A stretch of DNA of 64,000 bases, taken from the NCBI RefSeq assembly GCF_005222815.1, contig NZ_STGB01000002.1, positions 186,001 through 250,000 on the forward strand, read 5' to 3'. The notes under the pieces were generated by a model. The model was not told where the DNA came from. It searched no databases and was given only the letters and a program-made list of their open reading frames with translations. The position numbers and the translations under genes were made by a program. Numbering within the stretch: the stretch's first letter is position 1; the number at the start of each line of letters is the position of its first letter. Shown here in pieces: positions 44,413-63,855 of the stretch. The DNA is from Roseomonas sp. AR75. Its GTDB lineage: Bacteria; Pseudomonadota; Alphaproteobacteria; Acetobacterales; Acetobacteraceae.

Positions 44413-44775
44413 TCAGAAGGAGAGACCGCCCTCGCGGGCAGCCTCCGCCAGCGCCTTGACGCGGCCGTGATAGAGATAGGGCCCGCGGTCGAACACGACC
44501 TTGGACACGCCGGCGGCGAGCGCACGCTCCGCCACCAGCTTGCCCACGGCGGTTGCGGCATCCTTGTCCGCGCCGGTCTTCAGGCTCTCGCGCATCGTCT
44601 TCTCGAGCGTCGAAGCGGCGGCCAGGGTCACGCCCTGTCCGTCGTCGATCACCTGCGCGTAGATGTGCCGGCCCGAGCGGAAGACGGAAAGGCGCGGACG
44701 CCCCCCGCTCTTCAGCTTCAGCTGGTAGCGCAGACGCGAGCGGCGCCGCGCCTGCAATGCGAGCTTGTCGGCCAT
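44413..44775 (-). CDS. rplR: 50S ribosomal protein L18
   Basis: 120 residues. [20 protein letters not shown] and the end [24 protein letters not shown] are L18 signatures. It binds 5S rRNA with L5. Its ATG shares one base with the rplF stop (TAATG). Confidence 0.97.
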   Translation of the reverse strand: MADKLALQARRRSRLRYQLKLKSGGRPRLSVFRSGRHIYAQVIDDGQGVTLAAASTLEKTMRESLKTGADKDAATAVGKLVAERALAAGVSKVVFDRGPYLYHGRVKALAEAAREGGLSF

Positions 44776-45308
44776 TACTTCTTCTTACCCTCCTTCCGGA
44801 GGATCACCTCGTTGTCGTACCGGACGCCCTTGCCCTTGTAGGGCTCGGGGCCGCGATAGGCCCGGATCTCCGCCGCCACCTGGCCAACCTGACGCTTGTC
44901 CGCGCCTTCCACCTTGATGGCGGTCGGGCGTTCGCAGGTGATCTTGATGCCCTTCGGAACCGGATACCGGATCTCGTGGCTGTAGCCGAGGTTCAACACC
45001 AGGTCGCTGCCCTGCACCGCGGCGCGGTAGCCGGTGCCGGTGATCTCCATGGACTTCGTGAAGCCCGTGGAAACGCCGGTGACCATGCCCTGGATCAGGC
45101 TGCGGGTGGTGCCCCACATGGTGCGCGAGCGCCGGTCGCTGCCCTTCGGCGCGACGGCAACCTCGTTGCCCTCGATCTTCACGTCCACGTCCTCGGTCAG
45201 GTCGAGCCTGAGCTCGCCGTTCTTGCCCTTGGCCGTGATGGTGCGGCCCTGAAGCGCCACCTGGACGCCTGCCGGAACCTGCACCGGATACTTGCCGACG
45301 CGTGACAT
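44775..45308 (-). CDS. rplF: 50S ribosomal protein L6
   Basis: 177 residues, identical in length to E. coli L6. [15 protein letters not shown] at the start and the closing [20 protein letters not shown] are diagnostic. It lies near the factor-binding stalk base. I start at ATG 45308; the frame continues upstream without protein character. Confidence 0.97.
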   Translation of the reverse strand: MSRVGKYPVQVPAGVQVALQGRTITAKGKNGELRLDLTEDVDVKIEGNEVAVAPKGSDRRSRTMWGTTRSLIQGMVTGVSTGFTKSMEITGTGYRAAVQGSDLVLNLGYSHEIRYPVPKGIKITCERPTAIKVEGADKRQVGQVAAEIRAYRGPEPYKGKGVRYDNEVILRKEGKKK

Positions 45309-45321
45309 GCCTCTGCCCTCC

Positions 45322-45720
45322 TCAGAACACGCGGCAGAGGACTTCGCCGCCGACATTGGCGGTGCGCGCCTCATGGTCGCTCATCACGCCCTTCGGCGTG
45401 GAGAGGATGGAGATGCCGAGGCCGTTGTAGAACTTCGGCAGCTCCGCGATCTTCGAATAGACCCGCCGGCCGGGCTTCGAGACGCGGTGGATCTCCTTGA
45501 TGGCCGGCTCGCCCTCCGAGTATTTCAGCTCGATGGCGATGACCTTCACGCCGGGGCGCAGTTCCTCGGTCGAGAAGGCGCGGATGTAGCCCTCGCGCTT
45601 CAGCACGTCGAGCACGTTCTCCCGCAGGCGGGAGGCCGGTGAGCTGCAACGGCTCTGGCGCGCGCGCTGCGCGTTGCGGATGCGGGTGAGCAGGTCGCCC
45701 AGCGGATCGGACAGAGACAT
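45322..45720 (-). CDS. rpsH: 30S ribosomal protein S8
   Basis: 132 residues. [16 protein letters not shown] and the C-terminal [24 protein letters not shown] are conserved. It binds helix 21 of 16S rRNA early in assembly. In E. coli it represses its own operon at the L5 region; no equivalent target was assessed here. Confidence 0.98.
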   Translation of the reverse strand: MSLSDPLGDLLTRIRNAQRARQSRCSSPASRLRENVLDVLKREGYIRAFSTEELRPGVKVIAIELKYSEGEPAIKEIHRVSKPGRRVYSKIAELPKFYNGLGISILSTPKGVMSDHEARTANVGGEVLCRVF

Positions 45721-45732
45721 CTTCTGTCCCCC

Positions 45733-46038
45733 TTACCAGCTCGCCTTGACCACGCCCGGAAGCTGGCCGGTGTTGGCCAGCTCGCGGAGCATGTTCCGGC
45801 TGAGCTTGAACTTGCGGTAGTTGCCGCGCGGGCGGCCGGTGAGCTCGCAGCGCAGGCGCACGCGGTTCTTCGCGCCGTTGCGCGGGAGCTGCGCGAGCTT
45901 CAGCGTCGCCTCGAAGCGCTCCTCGACGGGACGGTCGCGGTCCATCACCACCGCCTTCAGGGCAGCGCGCTTCGGGGCGTGCAGCTTGGAGAGCCGGGCC
46001 CGCCGGTTGTTCTTCTCGACTGACGAGGTCTTGGCCAT
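45733..46038 (-). CDS. rpsN: 30S ribosomal protein S14 (zinc-free type)
   Basis: 101 residues. It has no CxxC pairs, so it is the zinc-independent form. The end [24 protein letters not shown] is the S14 signature. It sits in the 30S head. A 77-base gap separates it from rplE. Confidence 0.97.
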   Translation of the reverse strand: MAKTSSVEKNNRRARLSKLHAPKRAALKAVVMDRDRPVEERFEATLKLAQLPRNGAKNRVRLRCELTGRPRGNYRKFKLSRNMLRELANTGQLPGVVKASW

Positions 46039-46115
46039 GTCGTCTCAGGTCCTCCGGAACCTGCCGCGCTCCCGGTCACTGTCCGGGGTCGCGGCGGTTT
46101 TCCTGTGGAAAGATT

Positions 46116-46823
46116 TCAGTTGGCGAAGGGAAGGTCGAAGGCCTTGAGCAGCGCCTTCGCTTCCTTGTCGGTCTTCGCCGTGGTGACGAACTGGATGTCC
46201 ATCCCGCGCACCGTGTCCACGCGATCGTAGTTGATCTCGGGGAACACGATCTGCTCCTTCAGGCCCATGGCGTAGTTGCCACGGCCATCGAAGCCGCGAT
46301 TGCCGGGGATGCCGCGGAAGTCCCGCACGCGCGGCAGCGCGATGGTGACCAGGCGGTCCAGGAATTCGTACATCCGCGCCTTGCGCAGCGTGACCTTGCA
46401 GCCGATCGCCTGGCCTTCGCGGATCTTGAAGCCCGCGATCGCCTTCTTGGCCAGCGTCTTGACCGGCTTCTGCCCGGCGATCGCCATCAGCTCCGCGACG
46501 GCGGCATCGAGCTTCTTCGAATCGCCCGCGGCCTCGCCCACGCCCATGTTGATGACGATCTTCTCGAGCTTCGGAACCTCCATCGGGTTCTTGTAGCCGA
46601 ACTCATCCACCAGGCGCTTGCGCACCACATCGTCGTACAGCTTGCGCAGGCGCGGCACATCGGCCGGCGAGGCCGCCGCCGGGCCGGCCTTGGCGACGAC
46701 ATTCGTCGCCGCCTGCCCGCCACGCCCATCCTGCGCCGCCGCCGCCTTCGCGTTGGTCGGCTTCGACGACGTCTTCGCCGCGCCCTTCTTCGGCGCCGGA
46801 GCGCCCTTCTTCGTACCGCTCAT
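46116..46823 (-). CDS. rplE: 50S ribosomal protein L5, with long N-terminal extension
   Basis: 235 residues, against 179 in E. coli. The L5 core begins near residue 56 ([20 protein letters not shown]) and ends [21 protein letters not shown]5 binds 5S rRNA. The first 55 residues are rich in Lys, Ala, Gly and Pro. ATG 46823 overlaps the rplX stop (ATGA), which favours the long form. An in-frame GTG at 46658 would give a standard-length protein but has no ribosome-binding site in front of it. Confidence 0.95.
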   Translation of the reverse strand: MSGTKKGAPAPKKGAAKTSSKPTNAKAAAAQDGRGGQAATNVVAKAGPAAASPADVPRLRKLYDDVVRKRLVDEFGYKNPMEVPKLEKIVINMGVGEAAGDSKKLDAAVAELMAIAGQKPVKTLAKKAIAGFKIREGQAIGCKVTLRKARMYEFLDRLVTIALPRVRDFRGIPGNRGFDGRGNYAMGLKEQIVFPEINYDRVDTVRGMDIQFVTTAKTDKEAKALLKAFDLPFAN

Positions 46824-47140
46824 CGGTCGATCACCTCGCCCGAGGCCTTCGCCACACGGACCTTCTTGCCGTCCTCGAGGGTCTTGAAGCCCACGCGGGT
46901 CGGCTTGTCGGACTTCGGATCGAGCAGCGCCAGGTTGGAAAGGTCGATCGGACCCTCCTTCTCCGTGATGCCGCCCGGACGGTTCAGGCCCTGCGGCTTC
47001 TCATGCCGCTTCACCATGTTCACGCCCTGCACGAAGGCGCGGTTCTCCTTGGGCACAACGCGGATCACTTCGCCCCGCTTGCCCTTGTCGCGACCGGCCA
47101 GCACCTGGACCTTGTCGCCCTTCCTGATCTTCGCGGCCAT
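46820..47140 (-). CDS. rplX: 50S ribosomal protein L24
   Basis: 106 residues. [23 protein letters not shown] is the KOW motif. It initiates 50S assembly by binding the 5' end of 23S rRNA. It overlaps rplE by four bases. Confidence 0.97.
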   Translation of the reverse strand: MAAKIRKGDKVQVLAGRDKGKRGEVIRVVPKENRAFVQGVNMVKRHEKPQGLNRPGGITEKEGPIDLSNLALLDPKSDKPTRVGFKTLEDGKKVRVAKASGEVIDR

Positions 47141-47144
47141 GGCC

Positions 47145-47513
47145 TTACAGGACCTCCGGCGCCAGCGAGATGATCTTCATGAACTTCTTCGCGCGCAGCT
47201 CGCGCACGACCGGTCCGAAGATGCGCGTCCCGATGGGTTCGCCCTGCTTGTTGATCAGCACCGCGGCGTTGCCGTCGAAGCGGATCGCCGTGCCGTCGAT
47301 GCGGCGCACCGGATAGGCGGTGCGGACGATGACGGCGCGATGCACCTCGCCCTTCTTCACCTTGGCGCGCGGGATCGCCTCCTTCACGGAGACGACGATG
47401 ATATCGCCGACCGATGCCGTCTTCCGCTTCGAGCCGCCCAGCACCTTGATGCACTGGACGCGGCGCGCACCGGAATTGTCGGCAACCTCGAGGTTGGATT
47501 CGACCTGGATCAT
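47145..47513 (-). CDS. rplN: 50S ribosomal protein L14
   Basis: 122 residues, normal length. It opens [17 protein letters not shown] and ends with the conserved [22 protein letters not shown]. It forms part of the intersubunit bridge and the RsfS-binding face. Confidence 0.98.
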   Translation of the reverse strand: MIQVESNLEVADNSGARRVQCIKVLGGSKRKTASVGDIIVVSVKEAIPRAKVKKGEVHRAVIVRTAYPVRRIDGTAIRFDGNAAVLINKQGEPIGTRIFGPVVRELRAKKFMKIISLAPEVL

Positions 47514-47516
47514 GGA

Positions 47517-47825
47517 TCAGGCCCCCGCCTCGGCAGCAGCAGGCGTCGTCGCCGCGGGCGCGTCATAGCCCGCGGGGCGCGCGACGTCCTCGCCGTTGCG
47601 CGCCACGACCAGCCACGACTTGCTGCGGCTGATCGGACGGCACTCCTCGATCGAGACCAGGTCGCCCTGCTTGCACAGGTTGGCCTCGTCATGCGCGGCG
47701 TACTTCTTCGAGCGCCGGATGAACTTCTTGTAGAGCGGGTGCATCACGCGACGCTCGACAAGGACGGTCACCGTCTTGTCGGTCTTGTCGCTGACCACCC
47801 GGCCCGTGAGGACGCGCCTCGGCAT
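47517..47825 (-). CDS. rpsQ: 30S ribosomal protein S17, with C-terminal tail
   Basis: 102 residues, against 84 in E. coli. The core [26 protein letters not shown] is S17. After about residue 78 comes an Ala/Pro-rich tail ([15 protein letters not shown]) with no counterpart in the E. coli protein. It binds 16S rRNA in the 30S body. Confidence 0.96.
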   Translation of the reverse strand: MPRRVLTGRVVSDKTDKTVTVLVERRVMHPLYKKFIRRSKKYAAHDEANLCKQGDLVSIEECRPISRSKSWLVVARNGEDVARPAGYDAPAATTPAAAEAGA

Positions 47826-47838
47826 CGCCCGGAACCCC

Positions 47839-48051
47839 TTACGCTTTCGCCGGAGCGCGATTGCGCTCGGCCATGATGGTCTTCACCCGCGCGATGGTGC
47901 GGCGCACTTCCTTGATGCGCCCCACCGCCTCGAGCTGTCCGGTCGCCCGCTGGAAGCGCAGGTTGAACTGCTCCTTCCTGAGGCCCACCAGCATTTCCTG
48001 CAGCTCGTCCGCGGACTTGCCGCGCACGTCCGCGATCTTCGTCATCGCCAT
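47839..48051 (-). CDS. rpmC: 50S ribosomal protein L29
   Basis: 70 residues. The helical hairpin [22 protein letters not shown] is the L29 signature. It is near the tunnel exit beside L23. It starts two bases after rplP. Confidence 0.96.
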   Translation of the reverse strand: MAMTKIADVRGKSADELQEMLVGLRKEQFNLRFQRATGQLEAVGRIKEVRRTIARVKTIMAERNRAPAKA

Positions 48052-48053
48052 GA

Positions 48054-48482
48054 TCAGGCCTCCGCCGGCGTCGCGCCGAGGCGCGTGACGATCTTGGTCT
48101 TGATCGGCAGCTTGGCGGCGCCGAGCGTCAGCGCCTCGCGCGCGATGTCGCCGGATACGCCGTCGAGCTCGAACATGATCCGACCCGGCTTCACGCGGCA
48201 GACCCAGTATTCGGGCGCGCCCTTGCCGGAGCCCATGCGGACTTCGGCCGGCTTGGTCGAGACCGGCACGTCCGGAAAGATCCGGATCCAGACGCGGCCC
48301 TGGCGCTTCATCGCGCGGGTGATCGCACGGCGCGCGGCCTCGATCTGGCGCGCGGTGACGCGCTCCGGCTCGAGCGCCTTCAGGCCGAACCCGCCGAAAT
48401 CCAGCGTGAACCCGCCCTTGGCGACGCCCTTGATGCGGCCCTTGTGGGCCTTGCGGAACTTGGTGCGCTTCGGTTGCAGCAT
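48054..48482 (-). CDS. rplP: 50S ribosomal protein L16
   Basis: 142 residues. [16 protein letters not shown] and the central [22 protein letters not shown] are diagnostic. It contacts A-site tRNA and is needed for peptidyl-transfer-centre maturation. Confidence 0.98.
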   Translation of the reverse strand: MLQPKRTKFRKAHKGRIKGVAKGGFTLDFGGFGLKALEPERVTARQIEAARRAITRAMKRQGRVWIRIFPDVPVSTKPAEVRMGSGKGAPEYWVCRVKPGRIMFELDGVSGDIAREALTLGAAKLPIKTKIVTRLGATPAEA

Positions 48483-48505
48483 CTCACTTCACTCTCAGCG
48501 CCATG

Positions 48506-49183
48506 TCACCGTTGCGGCGCCTGTTCCGCGGCGCGCTTGTCCTGCGCCATCGGATCATGGGCCATGACCTCGCCCTTGAAGATCCACACCTTCACACCGC
48601 AGGTGCCGTAGGTGGTCTTCGCGGTCGCCGTGCCGAAATCGATGTCCGCGCGCAGCGTGTGCAGCGGCACGCGGCCTTCGCGGTACCACTCCATCCGCGC
48701 GATCTCGGCGCCGCCGAGACGGCCGGAGCAGTTGATCCGGATGCCCTGCGCGCCGAGGCGCATGGCCGACTGCACCGCCCGCTTCATCGCGCGGCGGAAC
48801 GCCACCCGGCGCTCGAGCTGCTGCGCGATGCTCTCGGCGACCAGCGTCGCGTCGATCTCGGGCTTGCGGATCTCGACGATGTTCAGCGACACCTCGGCGC
48901 CGGCCATCTTCGCGAGGTCCTTGCGCAGCACCTCGATGTCGGCGCCCTTCTTGCCGATCACCACGCCCGGGCGCGCCGCATGGATCGTCACGCGCGGCTT
49001 CTTCGCCGGACGCTCGATCACCACGCGGGACACGCCCGCGCCCTTCAGCCGGTCGCGCAGCGTGCGGCGCAGCTTCAGGTCCTCGTGCAGCATCTTGGAA
49101 TAGTCGTTGTTGGCGAACCAACGGCTGTCCCAGGTGCGGTTGATGCCGAGCCGGAGCCCGATCGGGTTGACTTTCTGGCCCAT
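48506..49183 (-). CDS. rpsC: 30S ribosomal protein S3
   Basis: 225 residues. [20 protein letters not shown] opens the protein; the KH domain holds [16 protein letters not shown], and the C-terminal domain [13 protein letters not shown] closes it. It is part of the mRNA entry helicase of the 30S subunit. It starts one base after rplV. Confidence 0.98.
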   Translation of the reverse strand: MGQKVNPIGLRLGINRTWDSRWFANNDYSKMLHEDLKLRRTLRDRLKGAGVSRVVIERPAKKPRVTIHAARPGVVIGKKGADIEVLRKDLAKMAGAEVSLNIVEIRKPEIDATLVAESIAQQLERRVAFRRAMKRAVQSAMRLGAQGIRINCSGRLGGAEIARMEWYREGRVPLHTLRADIDFGTATAKTTYGTCGVKVWIFKGEVMAHDPMAQDKRAAEQAPQR

Positions 49184-49184
49184 G

Positions 49185-49586
49185 CTACGCGGCCTCCTGC
49201 TGCGCCGGCGCCTCGGGCGACACCTCGGCGACGACGATCTTCAGGTGGCTGAACCACTTCTCCACCCGGGACGCACGACCACGACCACGAGCATGGAAGC
49301 GCTTCATCACGATCGAGCGGCCGACCTCCGCGCGCGACACGACCAGGCGGTCCACGTCGAGCTGGTGATTGTTCTCCGCGTTGGCGATCGCGCTCTCCAG
49401 CGTCTTCTTCACGGTCTGCGCGATGCGGCGCTTGCTGAAGGTCAGCGTCGCCACCGCATCCTGCGCCGTGCGGCCGCGGATGAGCTGCGCCACCAGGTTC
49501 AGCTTGCGCGGCGAGACGCGGATGTTCCGCGTGATCGCCTGCGCCTCGGTTTCCTCGAGCGTGCGCTCGTGCTTCGGCTTGCTCAT
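49185..49586 (-). CDS. rplV: 50S ribosomal protein L22
   Basis: 133 residues, against 110 in E. coli. The extra residues are split between a polar N-terminus and an Ala-rich end. The core [18 protein letters not shown] and the tunnel-loop region [19 protein letters not shown] are normal. The loop lines the peptide tunnel where macrolides bind. Confidence 0.97.
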   Translation of the reverse strand: MSKPKHERTLEETEAQAITRNIRVSPRKLNLVAQLIRGRTAQDAVATLTFSKRRIAQTVKKTLESAIANAENNHQLDVDRLVVSRAEVGRSIVMKRFHARGRGRASRVEKWFSHLKIVVAEVSPEAPAQQEAA

Positions 49587-49587
49587 C

Positions 49588-49866
49588 TCAGCCCCGCTTC
49601 GCCTTCTTGTCGGCGGAGTGGCCGTTGAAGGTGCGCGTCGGCGAGAACTCGCCGAACTTGTGGCCCACCATGTTCTCCGTCACCTGCACCGGGATGAACT
49701 TCTTCCCGTTGTAGACGCCGAAGGTCAGGCCGACGAACTGCGGCAGGATCGTGCTGCGGCGCGACCAGATCTTGATGATCTCGTTGCGGCCGGACGCACG
49801 CGACACTTCCGCCTTGTTGAGCAGGTAGCCGTCCACGAACGGCCCCTTCCAGACGCTGCGCGCCAT
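49588..49866 (-). CDS. rpsS: 30S ribosomal protein S19
   Basis: 92 residues, the same as E. coli. [20 protein letters not shown] and [19 protein letters not shown] are signatures. It pairs with S13 in the 30S head. Confidence 0.98.
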   Translation of the reverse strand: MARSVWKGPFVDGYLLNKAEVSRASGRNEIIKIWSRRSTILPQFVGLTFGVYNGKKFIPVQVTENMVGHKFGEFSPTRTFNGHSADKKAKRG

Positions 49867-49871
49867 CGCGA

Positions 49872-50708
49872 TCAGCCCTTCGTCGCGTTGCGGCGCCGGA
49901 CGATGAGCCCGTCGGTCCGCTTGTTGTTGCGCGTCTTCGCACCCTTGGTCGGCTTGCCCCAGGGCGTGACCGGATGACGGCCGCCCGAGGTCCGGCCCTC
50001 ACCACCACCATGCGGGTGGTCGACCGGGTTCATCACGACACCGCGGTTGTGCGGGCGGAAGCCCATCCAGCGGGTGCGACCGGCCTTGCCGATCTGCTGG
50101 TTCATGTTGTCCGGGTTGGACACCGCGCCGATCGCGGCCATGCATTCGGCACGCACCACGCGGAGCTCGCCGGACATGAGCTTGATCTGCGCGTAGCCAC
50201 TGTCCTTGCCGACGAGTTGCGCGAAGGTGCCGGCGGAGCGTGCGATCTTGGCGCCGGCACCCGGCTTCAGCTCGATCGCATGGATGATCGTGCCGACCGG
50301 GATGTTCGCCAACGGCATCGCGTTGCCCGGCTTGATGTCCGCGCCCTTCGAGCCGTTCACCACCGTGTCGCCGACCTTCAGGCGCTGCGGCGCGATGACG
50401 TAGGCGAGTTCGCCGTCCTGATACTTGATCAGGGCGATGAAGGCCGTGCGGTTCGGGTCGTATTCCAGGCGCTCGACCGTGGCGGGCACATCGAACTTGC
50501 GGCGCTTGAAGTCCACCAGCCGGTAGGACTGCTTGTGCCCGCCGCCGCGGAAGCGGCTGGTGATGCGGCCGTGATTGTTGCGCCCGCCGGTATGCGGCTT
50601 GCCGACCGTCAATTGCTTGACGGGCTTGCCCTTCCACAGCTCGGAGCGGTCGATCAGGACCGTCCCGCGCAGGGACGGCGTGATCGGATTGAAGTTCTTC
50701 AGTGCCAT
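49872..50708 (-). CDS. rplB: 50S ribosomal protein L2
   Basis: 278 residues. It has the two RNA-binding domains of L2, with the highly conserved [20 protein letters not shown] near residue 225, whose His contacts the peptidyl-transfer region. It is required for subunit association. Confidence 0.98.
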   Translation of the reverse strand: MALKNFNPITPSLRGTVLIDRSELWKGKPVKQLTVGKPHTGGRNNHGRITSRFRGGGHKQSYRLVDFKRRKFDVPATVERLEYDPNRTAFIALIKYQDGELAYVIAPQRLKVGDTVVNGSKGADIKPGNAMPLANIPVGTIIHAIELKPGAGAKIARSAGTFAQLVGKDSGYAQIKLMSGELRVVRAECMAAIGAVSNPDNMNQQIGKAGRTRWMGFRPHNRGVVMNPVDHPHGGGEGRTSGGRHPVTPWGKPTKGAKTRNNKRTDGLIVRRRNATKG

Positions 50709-50712
50709 GACG

Positions 50713-51042
50713 TCACGCGAGCCCCGTCGTCAGGTCGATGGTCTGACCGGCCTGCAGCCGCACCACCGCCTTCTTCCAATCGGACCGCCGGCCTTCGCGC
50801 CCGCGGAACCGCTTGGTCTTGCCCTTCATGACCACGGTGTTCACCGCCTCGACCTTCACCGAGAACAGCTTCTCCACCGCCGCCTTGATCTCCGGCTTCG
50901 TCGCATCCAGCGCGACGCGGAAGGTGACCTGGCTGAACTCGTTCAGCCGGGTGGCCTTCTCCGTCACCACGGGGGAGACGATCACCTGGTACATGCGCTC
51001 GGCGCTGAGCTGCGCGCCGGCCTTCTCGGTCGCCTCGCTCAT
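50713..51042 (-). CDS. rplW: 50S ribosomal protein L23
   Basis: 109 residues. [20 protein letters not shown] and [21 protein letters not shown] are L23. It is at the tunnel exit and docks trigger factor and SRP. ATG 51042 overlaps the rplD stop by four bases. The N-terminus is about 15 residues longer than in E. coli. Confidence 0.97.
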   Translation of the reverse strand: MSEATEKAGAQLSAERMYQVIVSPVVTEKATRLNEFSQVTFRVALDATKPEIKAAVEKLFSVKVEAVNTVVMKGKTKRFRGREGRRSDWKKAVVRLQAGQTIDLTTGLA

Positions 51043-51674
51043 GCCGCGGACTCCCCGTTGATGCGCTTCTCGAGCGCCGCGACGCCCGCGCGCGTCACCG
51101 CCAGCACGTCGTGCTGGAGGATGTCGTAGACATTCGCGCCGCCGGTCGGCAGCACGCTGACCTTCGGCAGATTGCGCGTGGCGCGCGCGAAGCCCTGGTC
51201 CACCGCCGCATCCACCACGAGCGCGCTGGACCAGCCGAGCGCCTTGAGCTGCTTCGCCACGGCCGAGGTCTTCGCCTCGCCGGGGGAGGCGGCATCGAGC
51301 ACTACCAGCTTGCCTTCGGCGGCCTTGGCCGAAAGCGCGTGGATCAGGCCGAGGCGCCGGACCTTCTTGTTCAGGCTGTACTCGTGACTGCGCACGACCG
51401 GGCCGTGCACGACGCCGCCGGTGCGGAACTGCGGCGCGCGCAGCGAGCCCTGGCGAGCGTTGCCGGTGCCCTTCTGGCGATAGGGCTTCTTGGTGGTCCC
51501 GGAGACCTCGCCCATGCCCTTGGTCTTGTGCGTGCCGGCGCGGCGCTTGGCGAGCTGCCAATGCACCACGCGCGCGAGGATGTCGGCGCGCGGCTCGGCG
51601 CCGAACAGCGCCTCCGGCAGCTCGATCTCGCCCGCCGGCGCGTTGTCCAGCGTGATGACGGGAACGGTCGGCAT
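51039..51674 (-). CDS. rplD: 50S ribosomal protein L4
   Basis: 211 residues. The tunnel-reaching loop [21 protein letters not shown] and [20 protein letters not shown] are conserved. In E. coli L4 also represses the S10 operon through the leader; no such leader was identified here, because rpsJ follows tuf by 33 bases. Confidence 0.97.
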   Translation of the reverse strand: MPTVPVITLDNAPAGEIELPEALFGAEPRADILARVVHWQLAKRRAGTHKTKGMGEVSGTTKKPYRQKGTGNARQGSLRAPQFRTGGVVHGPVVRSHEYSLNKKVRRLGLIHALSAKAAEGKLVVLDAASPGEAKTSAVAKQLKALGWSSALVVDAAVDQGFARATRNLPKVSVLPTGGANVYDILQHDVLAVTRAGVAALEKRINGESAA

Positions 51675-51679
51675 ATCGC

Positions 51680-52369
51680 TTACCCCTGCACCACGGCGGC
51701 CGGGAACGGCGCATCGGCCGGGCGCGCGCGCTTCACCGCATCGCGCACCAGCACATAGCCGCCCTTCGGGCCGGGGATGGCGCCCTTGATCAGCAGCAGG
51801 CCCTTCTCCGCATCGTGCCCGGCGACCACCAGGTTCTGGGTGGTCACGCGCTCGACGCCGAGATGGCCGGCCATCTTCTTGTTCTTGAAGGTCTTGCCGG
51901 GATCCTGGCGATTGCCGGTGGAGCCGAGCGAGCGGTGGCTGATCGAGACGCCGTGCGACGCCTCGAGGCCGGCGAAGTTCCAGCGCTTCATGCCGCCGGC
52001 AAAGCCCTTGCCGACCGTCACGCCCGTGACGTCCACCTTCTGGCCCTTCACGAAATGCTCGGCAGAGAGCTTCGTGCCGGGTGCCACGAGACCCTCCGCG
52101 TCCACGCGGAACTCCGCGAGCCTGCGCGGCGCCTCGACGCCGGCCTTCGCGAAATGGCCCTTCTGGGGCTTGGTCACGTTCTTCGGCTTGGCGTTCCCGA
52201 TGCCGAGCTGCACCGCGGAATAGCCATCCTTCTCCGCCGTGCGGTTCGCCACCACGCGCACATCGTCCAGATGCAGCACGGTGACGGGCACGGTGGAGCC
52301 GTCTTCGTTGAAGAGCCGGGTCATCCCCAGCTTGCGGGCGATCAGCCCGGTACGGCCCTGAGTGGCCAT
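51680..52369 (-). CDS. rplC: 50S ribosomal protein L3
   Basis: 229 residues. [20 protein letters not shown] opens it, and [22 protein letters not shown] and the methylation-site region [20 protein letters not shown] follow. It is an early 50S assembly protein near the peptidyl-transfer centre. I start at ATG 52369. Confidence 0.97.
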   Translation of the reverse strand: MATQGRTGLIARKLGMTRLFNEDGSTVPVTVLHLDDVRVVANRTAEKDGYSAVQLGIGNAKPKNVTKPQKGHFAKAGVEAPRRLAEFRVDAEGLVAPGTKLSAEHFVKGQKVDVTGVTVGKGFAGGMKRWNFAGLEASHGVSISHRSLGSTGNRQDPGKTFKNKKMAGHLGVERVTTQNLVVAGHDAEKGLLLIKGAIPGPKGGYVLVRDAVKRARPADAPFPAAVVQG

Positions 52370-52394
52370 GATCCCAGTTCCTTCGGCCGCGGCG

Positions 52395-52703
<309 letters not shown>

Positions 52704-52736
52704 GACCGTAAGGCCCGTATCCCTGCGTCCGTTGCC

Positions 52737-53924
<1,188 letters not shown>

Positions 53925-53978
53925 TGTCGTGCTTCCCGATCGATCCGTGCTTCACAGCCACGCGCGAAGGCGCGGCGA

Positions 53979-54470
<492 letters not shown>

Positions 54471-54842
54471 TTACTTCGGCCGCTTGGCGCCGTAGAGCGA
54501 GCGCCGCTTGCGCCGCTTCGGCAGGCCCTGCGTATCCAGCACGCCGCGCAGGATGTGATAGCGCACGCCCGGCAGGTCCTTCACGCGGCCGCCGCGGATC
54601 AGCACCACGGAGTGTTCCTGCAGGTTGTGGCCTTCGCCGGGGATGTAGCTGACGACCTCGTAGCCGTTCGTCAGGCGCACCTTGGCGACCTTGCGCAGCG
54701 CCGAGTTCGGCTTCTTCGGCGTGGTCGTATACACGCGCGTGCAGACGCCACGCTTCTGCGGGCAGCCCTGCAGCGCGGGCACCTTGTTCCGCTTCGGGTT
54801 CGGCTCCCGCCCCTGGGCGATGAGCTGGTTGATCGTCGGCAT
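54471..54842 (-). CDS. rpsL: 30S ribosomal protein S12
   Basis: 123 residues. [20 protein letters not shown] opens it; the decoding-site stretches [18 protein letters not shown] and [13 protein letters not shown] are wild type, with both lysines that mutate in streptomycin resistance present. I start at ATG 54842. It heads the str-S10-spc block; a promoter-like sequence lies about 200 bases upstream. Confidence 0.98.
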   Translation of the reverse strand: MPTINQLIAQGREPNPKRNKVPALQGCPQKRGVCTRVYTTTPKKPNSALRKVAKVRLTNGYEVVSYIPGEGHNLQEHSVVLIRGGRVKDLPGVRYHILRGVLDTQGLPKRRKRRSLYGAKRPK

Positions 54843-55042
54843 GACGCCCCTTCGAAGTCCTAGCGGTCCGTCAAGCACATGAACCCGTCGGGCGCGCGCA
54901 TGCGCGACCCAACGGGCACTTGTCCCACCATCGGCCTCAGCCCCCCTGCGGAAGGCGGCGCCGACAGCGCTGCGCTGTTGGACCAAAAACAGCCCAGCCG
55001 AGTGGAACGCCTTCGCGGCGCCGCCCCCGGCCGAGGGAGGGG

Positions 55043-55071
55043 TGATTAGCCCTGCCCCCGGGGCGAGTCAA
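55043..55071 (-). promoter_or_regulatory. candidate promoter for rpsL-rpsG-tuf and the S10/spc genes
   Basis: On the minus strand TTGACT (55066-55071), a 17-base GC spacer (CGCCCCGGGGGCAGGGC) and TAATCA (55043-55048). It lies between the rpoC terminator-like hairpin and rpsL. It shares CTTGACTCG, GGGCAGGG and TAAT with the rpsM candidate. Confidence 0.6.
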
Positions 55072-55095
55072 GCGAAGGTGACGCCCCGGAAGCAC

Positions 55096-55128
55096 GAAGG
55101 CCGGCCCCTTCGCAGGGAACCGGCCTTC
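55096..55128 (-). terminator. terminator-like hairpin after rpoC
   Basis: A 9-bp perfect stem (GAAGGCCGG / CCGGCCTTC) around a 15-base loop, 28 bases past the rpoC stop. There is no T-run, so it may be partial or act with Rho. Confidence 0.45.
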
Positions 55129-55156
55129 ACGTTTCGCAGGGCTGGTATGCCCCGGG

Positions 55157-59350
<4,194 letters not shown>

Positions 59351-59409
59351 GCCGTCGTCTCCGTCCGGCCGGCACGAGCGGGGCAGGCGCGCGCCGTGAG
59401 AAAGGGAAG

Positions 59410-59430
59410 CCGCGCCGCATCGCGGCGCGG
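59410..59430 (-). promoter_or_regulatory. hairpin in the rpoB-rpoC gap
   Basis: A perfect 9-bp stem CCGCGCCGC / GCGGCGCGG with loop ATC, followed on the minus strand by CTTCCCTTTCTC. It may be a processing site or weak terminator; not established. Confidence 0.35.
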
Positions 59431-59447
59431 AAGGCGGACCCGCCGTG

Positions 59448-63635
<4,188 letters not shown>

Positions 63636-63723
63636 GCCTGTCCCGCTTCCCTCGACCGCCGGCCCCGCGCTGGGCCGGTCGGCTGCTTCTGGCAATCAGA
63701 GCGGCCCCGCCGGAGCGGAGCCG

Positions 63724-63768
63724 AAAAACGCAGGCGCGGGCGGGATTCCGACCCTGGAATCCCGCCCG
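63724..63768 (-). terminator. attenuator-like hairpin in the rplL-rpoB gap
   Basis: A 13-bp perfect stem (CGGGCGGGATTCC / GGAATCCCGCCCG, 63737-63768) with a 6-base loop. On the minus strand it is followed eight bases later by TTTTT (63724-63728). In E. coli a partial terminator in the same gap lowers rpoBC relative to the ribosomal stalk genes; a similar role is inferred. Confidence 0.55.
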
Positions 63769-63786
63769 TTCCCAACCCTTGAAACG

Positions 63787-63808
63787 CGGTCCGGGTGCAC
63801 CCGGACCG
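63787..63808 (-). promoter_or_regulatory. 20-bp perfect palindrome in the rplL-rpoB gap
   Basis: GGTCCGGGTGCACCCGGACC (63788-63807), extended one base on each side. It is upstream of the attenuator-like hairpin on the minus strand. It could be an RNA hairpin or a dimeric-protein site. Confidence 0.4.
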
Positions 63809-63855
63809 TCTGGCGCGGTCGCCCCGCCGGGGGGCGTTGCGGCCGCGCCGGCCGA

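Larger units (their letters stand above)
54843..55156. other. rpoC-rpsL intergenic region
   Basis: This is the only gap over 300 bases. Reading on the minus strand from rpoC it holds a terminator-like hairpin (55096-55128), a promoter-like sequence (55043-55071) and a leader of about 200 bases. The leader includes a 9-bp hairpin with one G-U pair (54961-54981; core ACAGCG/CGCTGT). No open frame with protein character and no tRNA was seen. Confidence 0.7.

Noticed and set aside
54869..54874. TTGACG on the minus strand just before rpsL as a -35 element.
   Set aside because: It is only 27 bases from the ATG, so the -10 element would overlap the ribosome-binding site. No TATAAT-like sequence is at the right distance. 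The site at 55043-55071 is far better.
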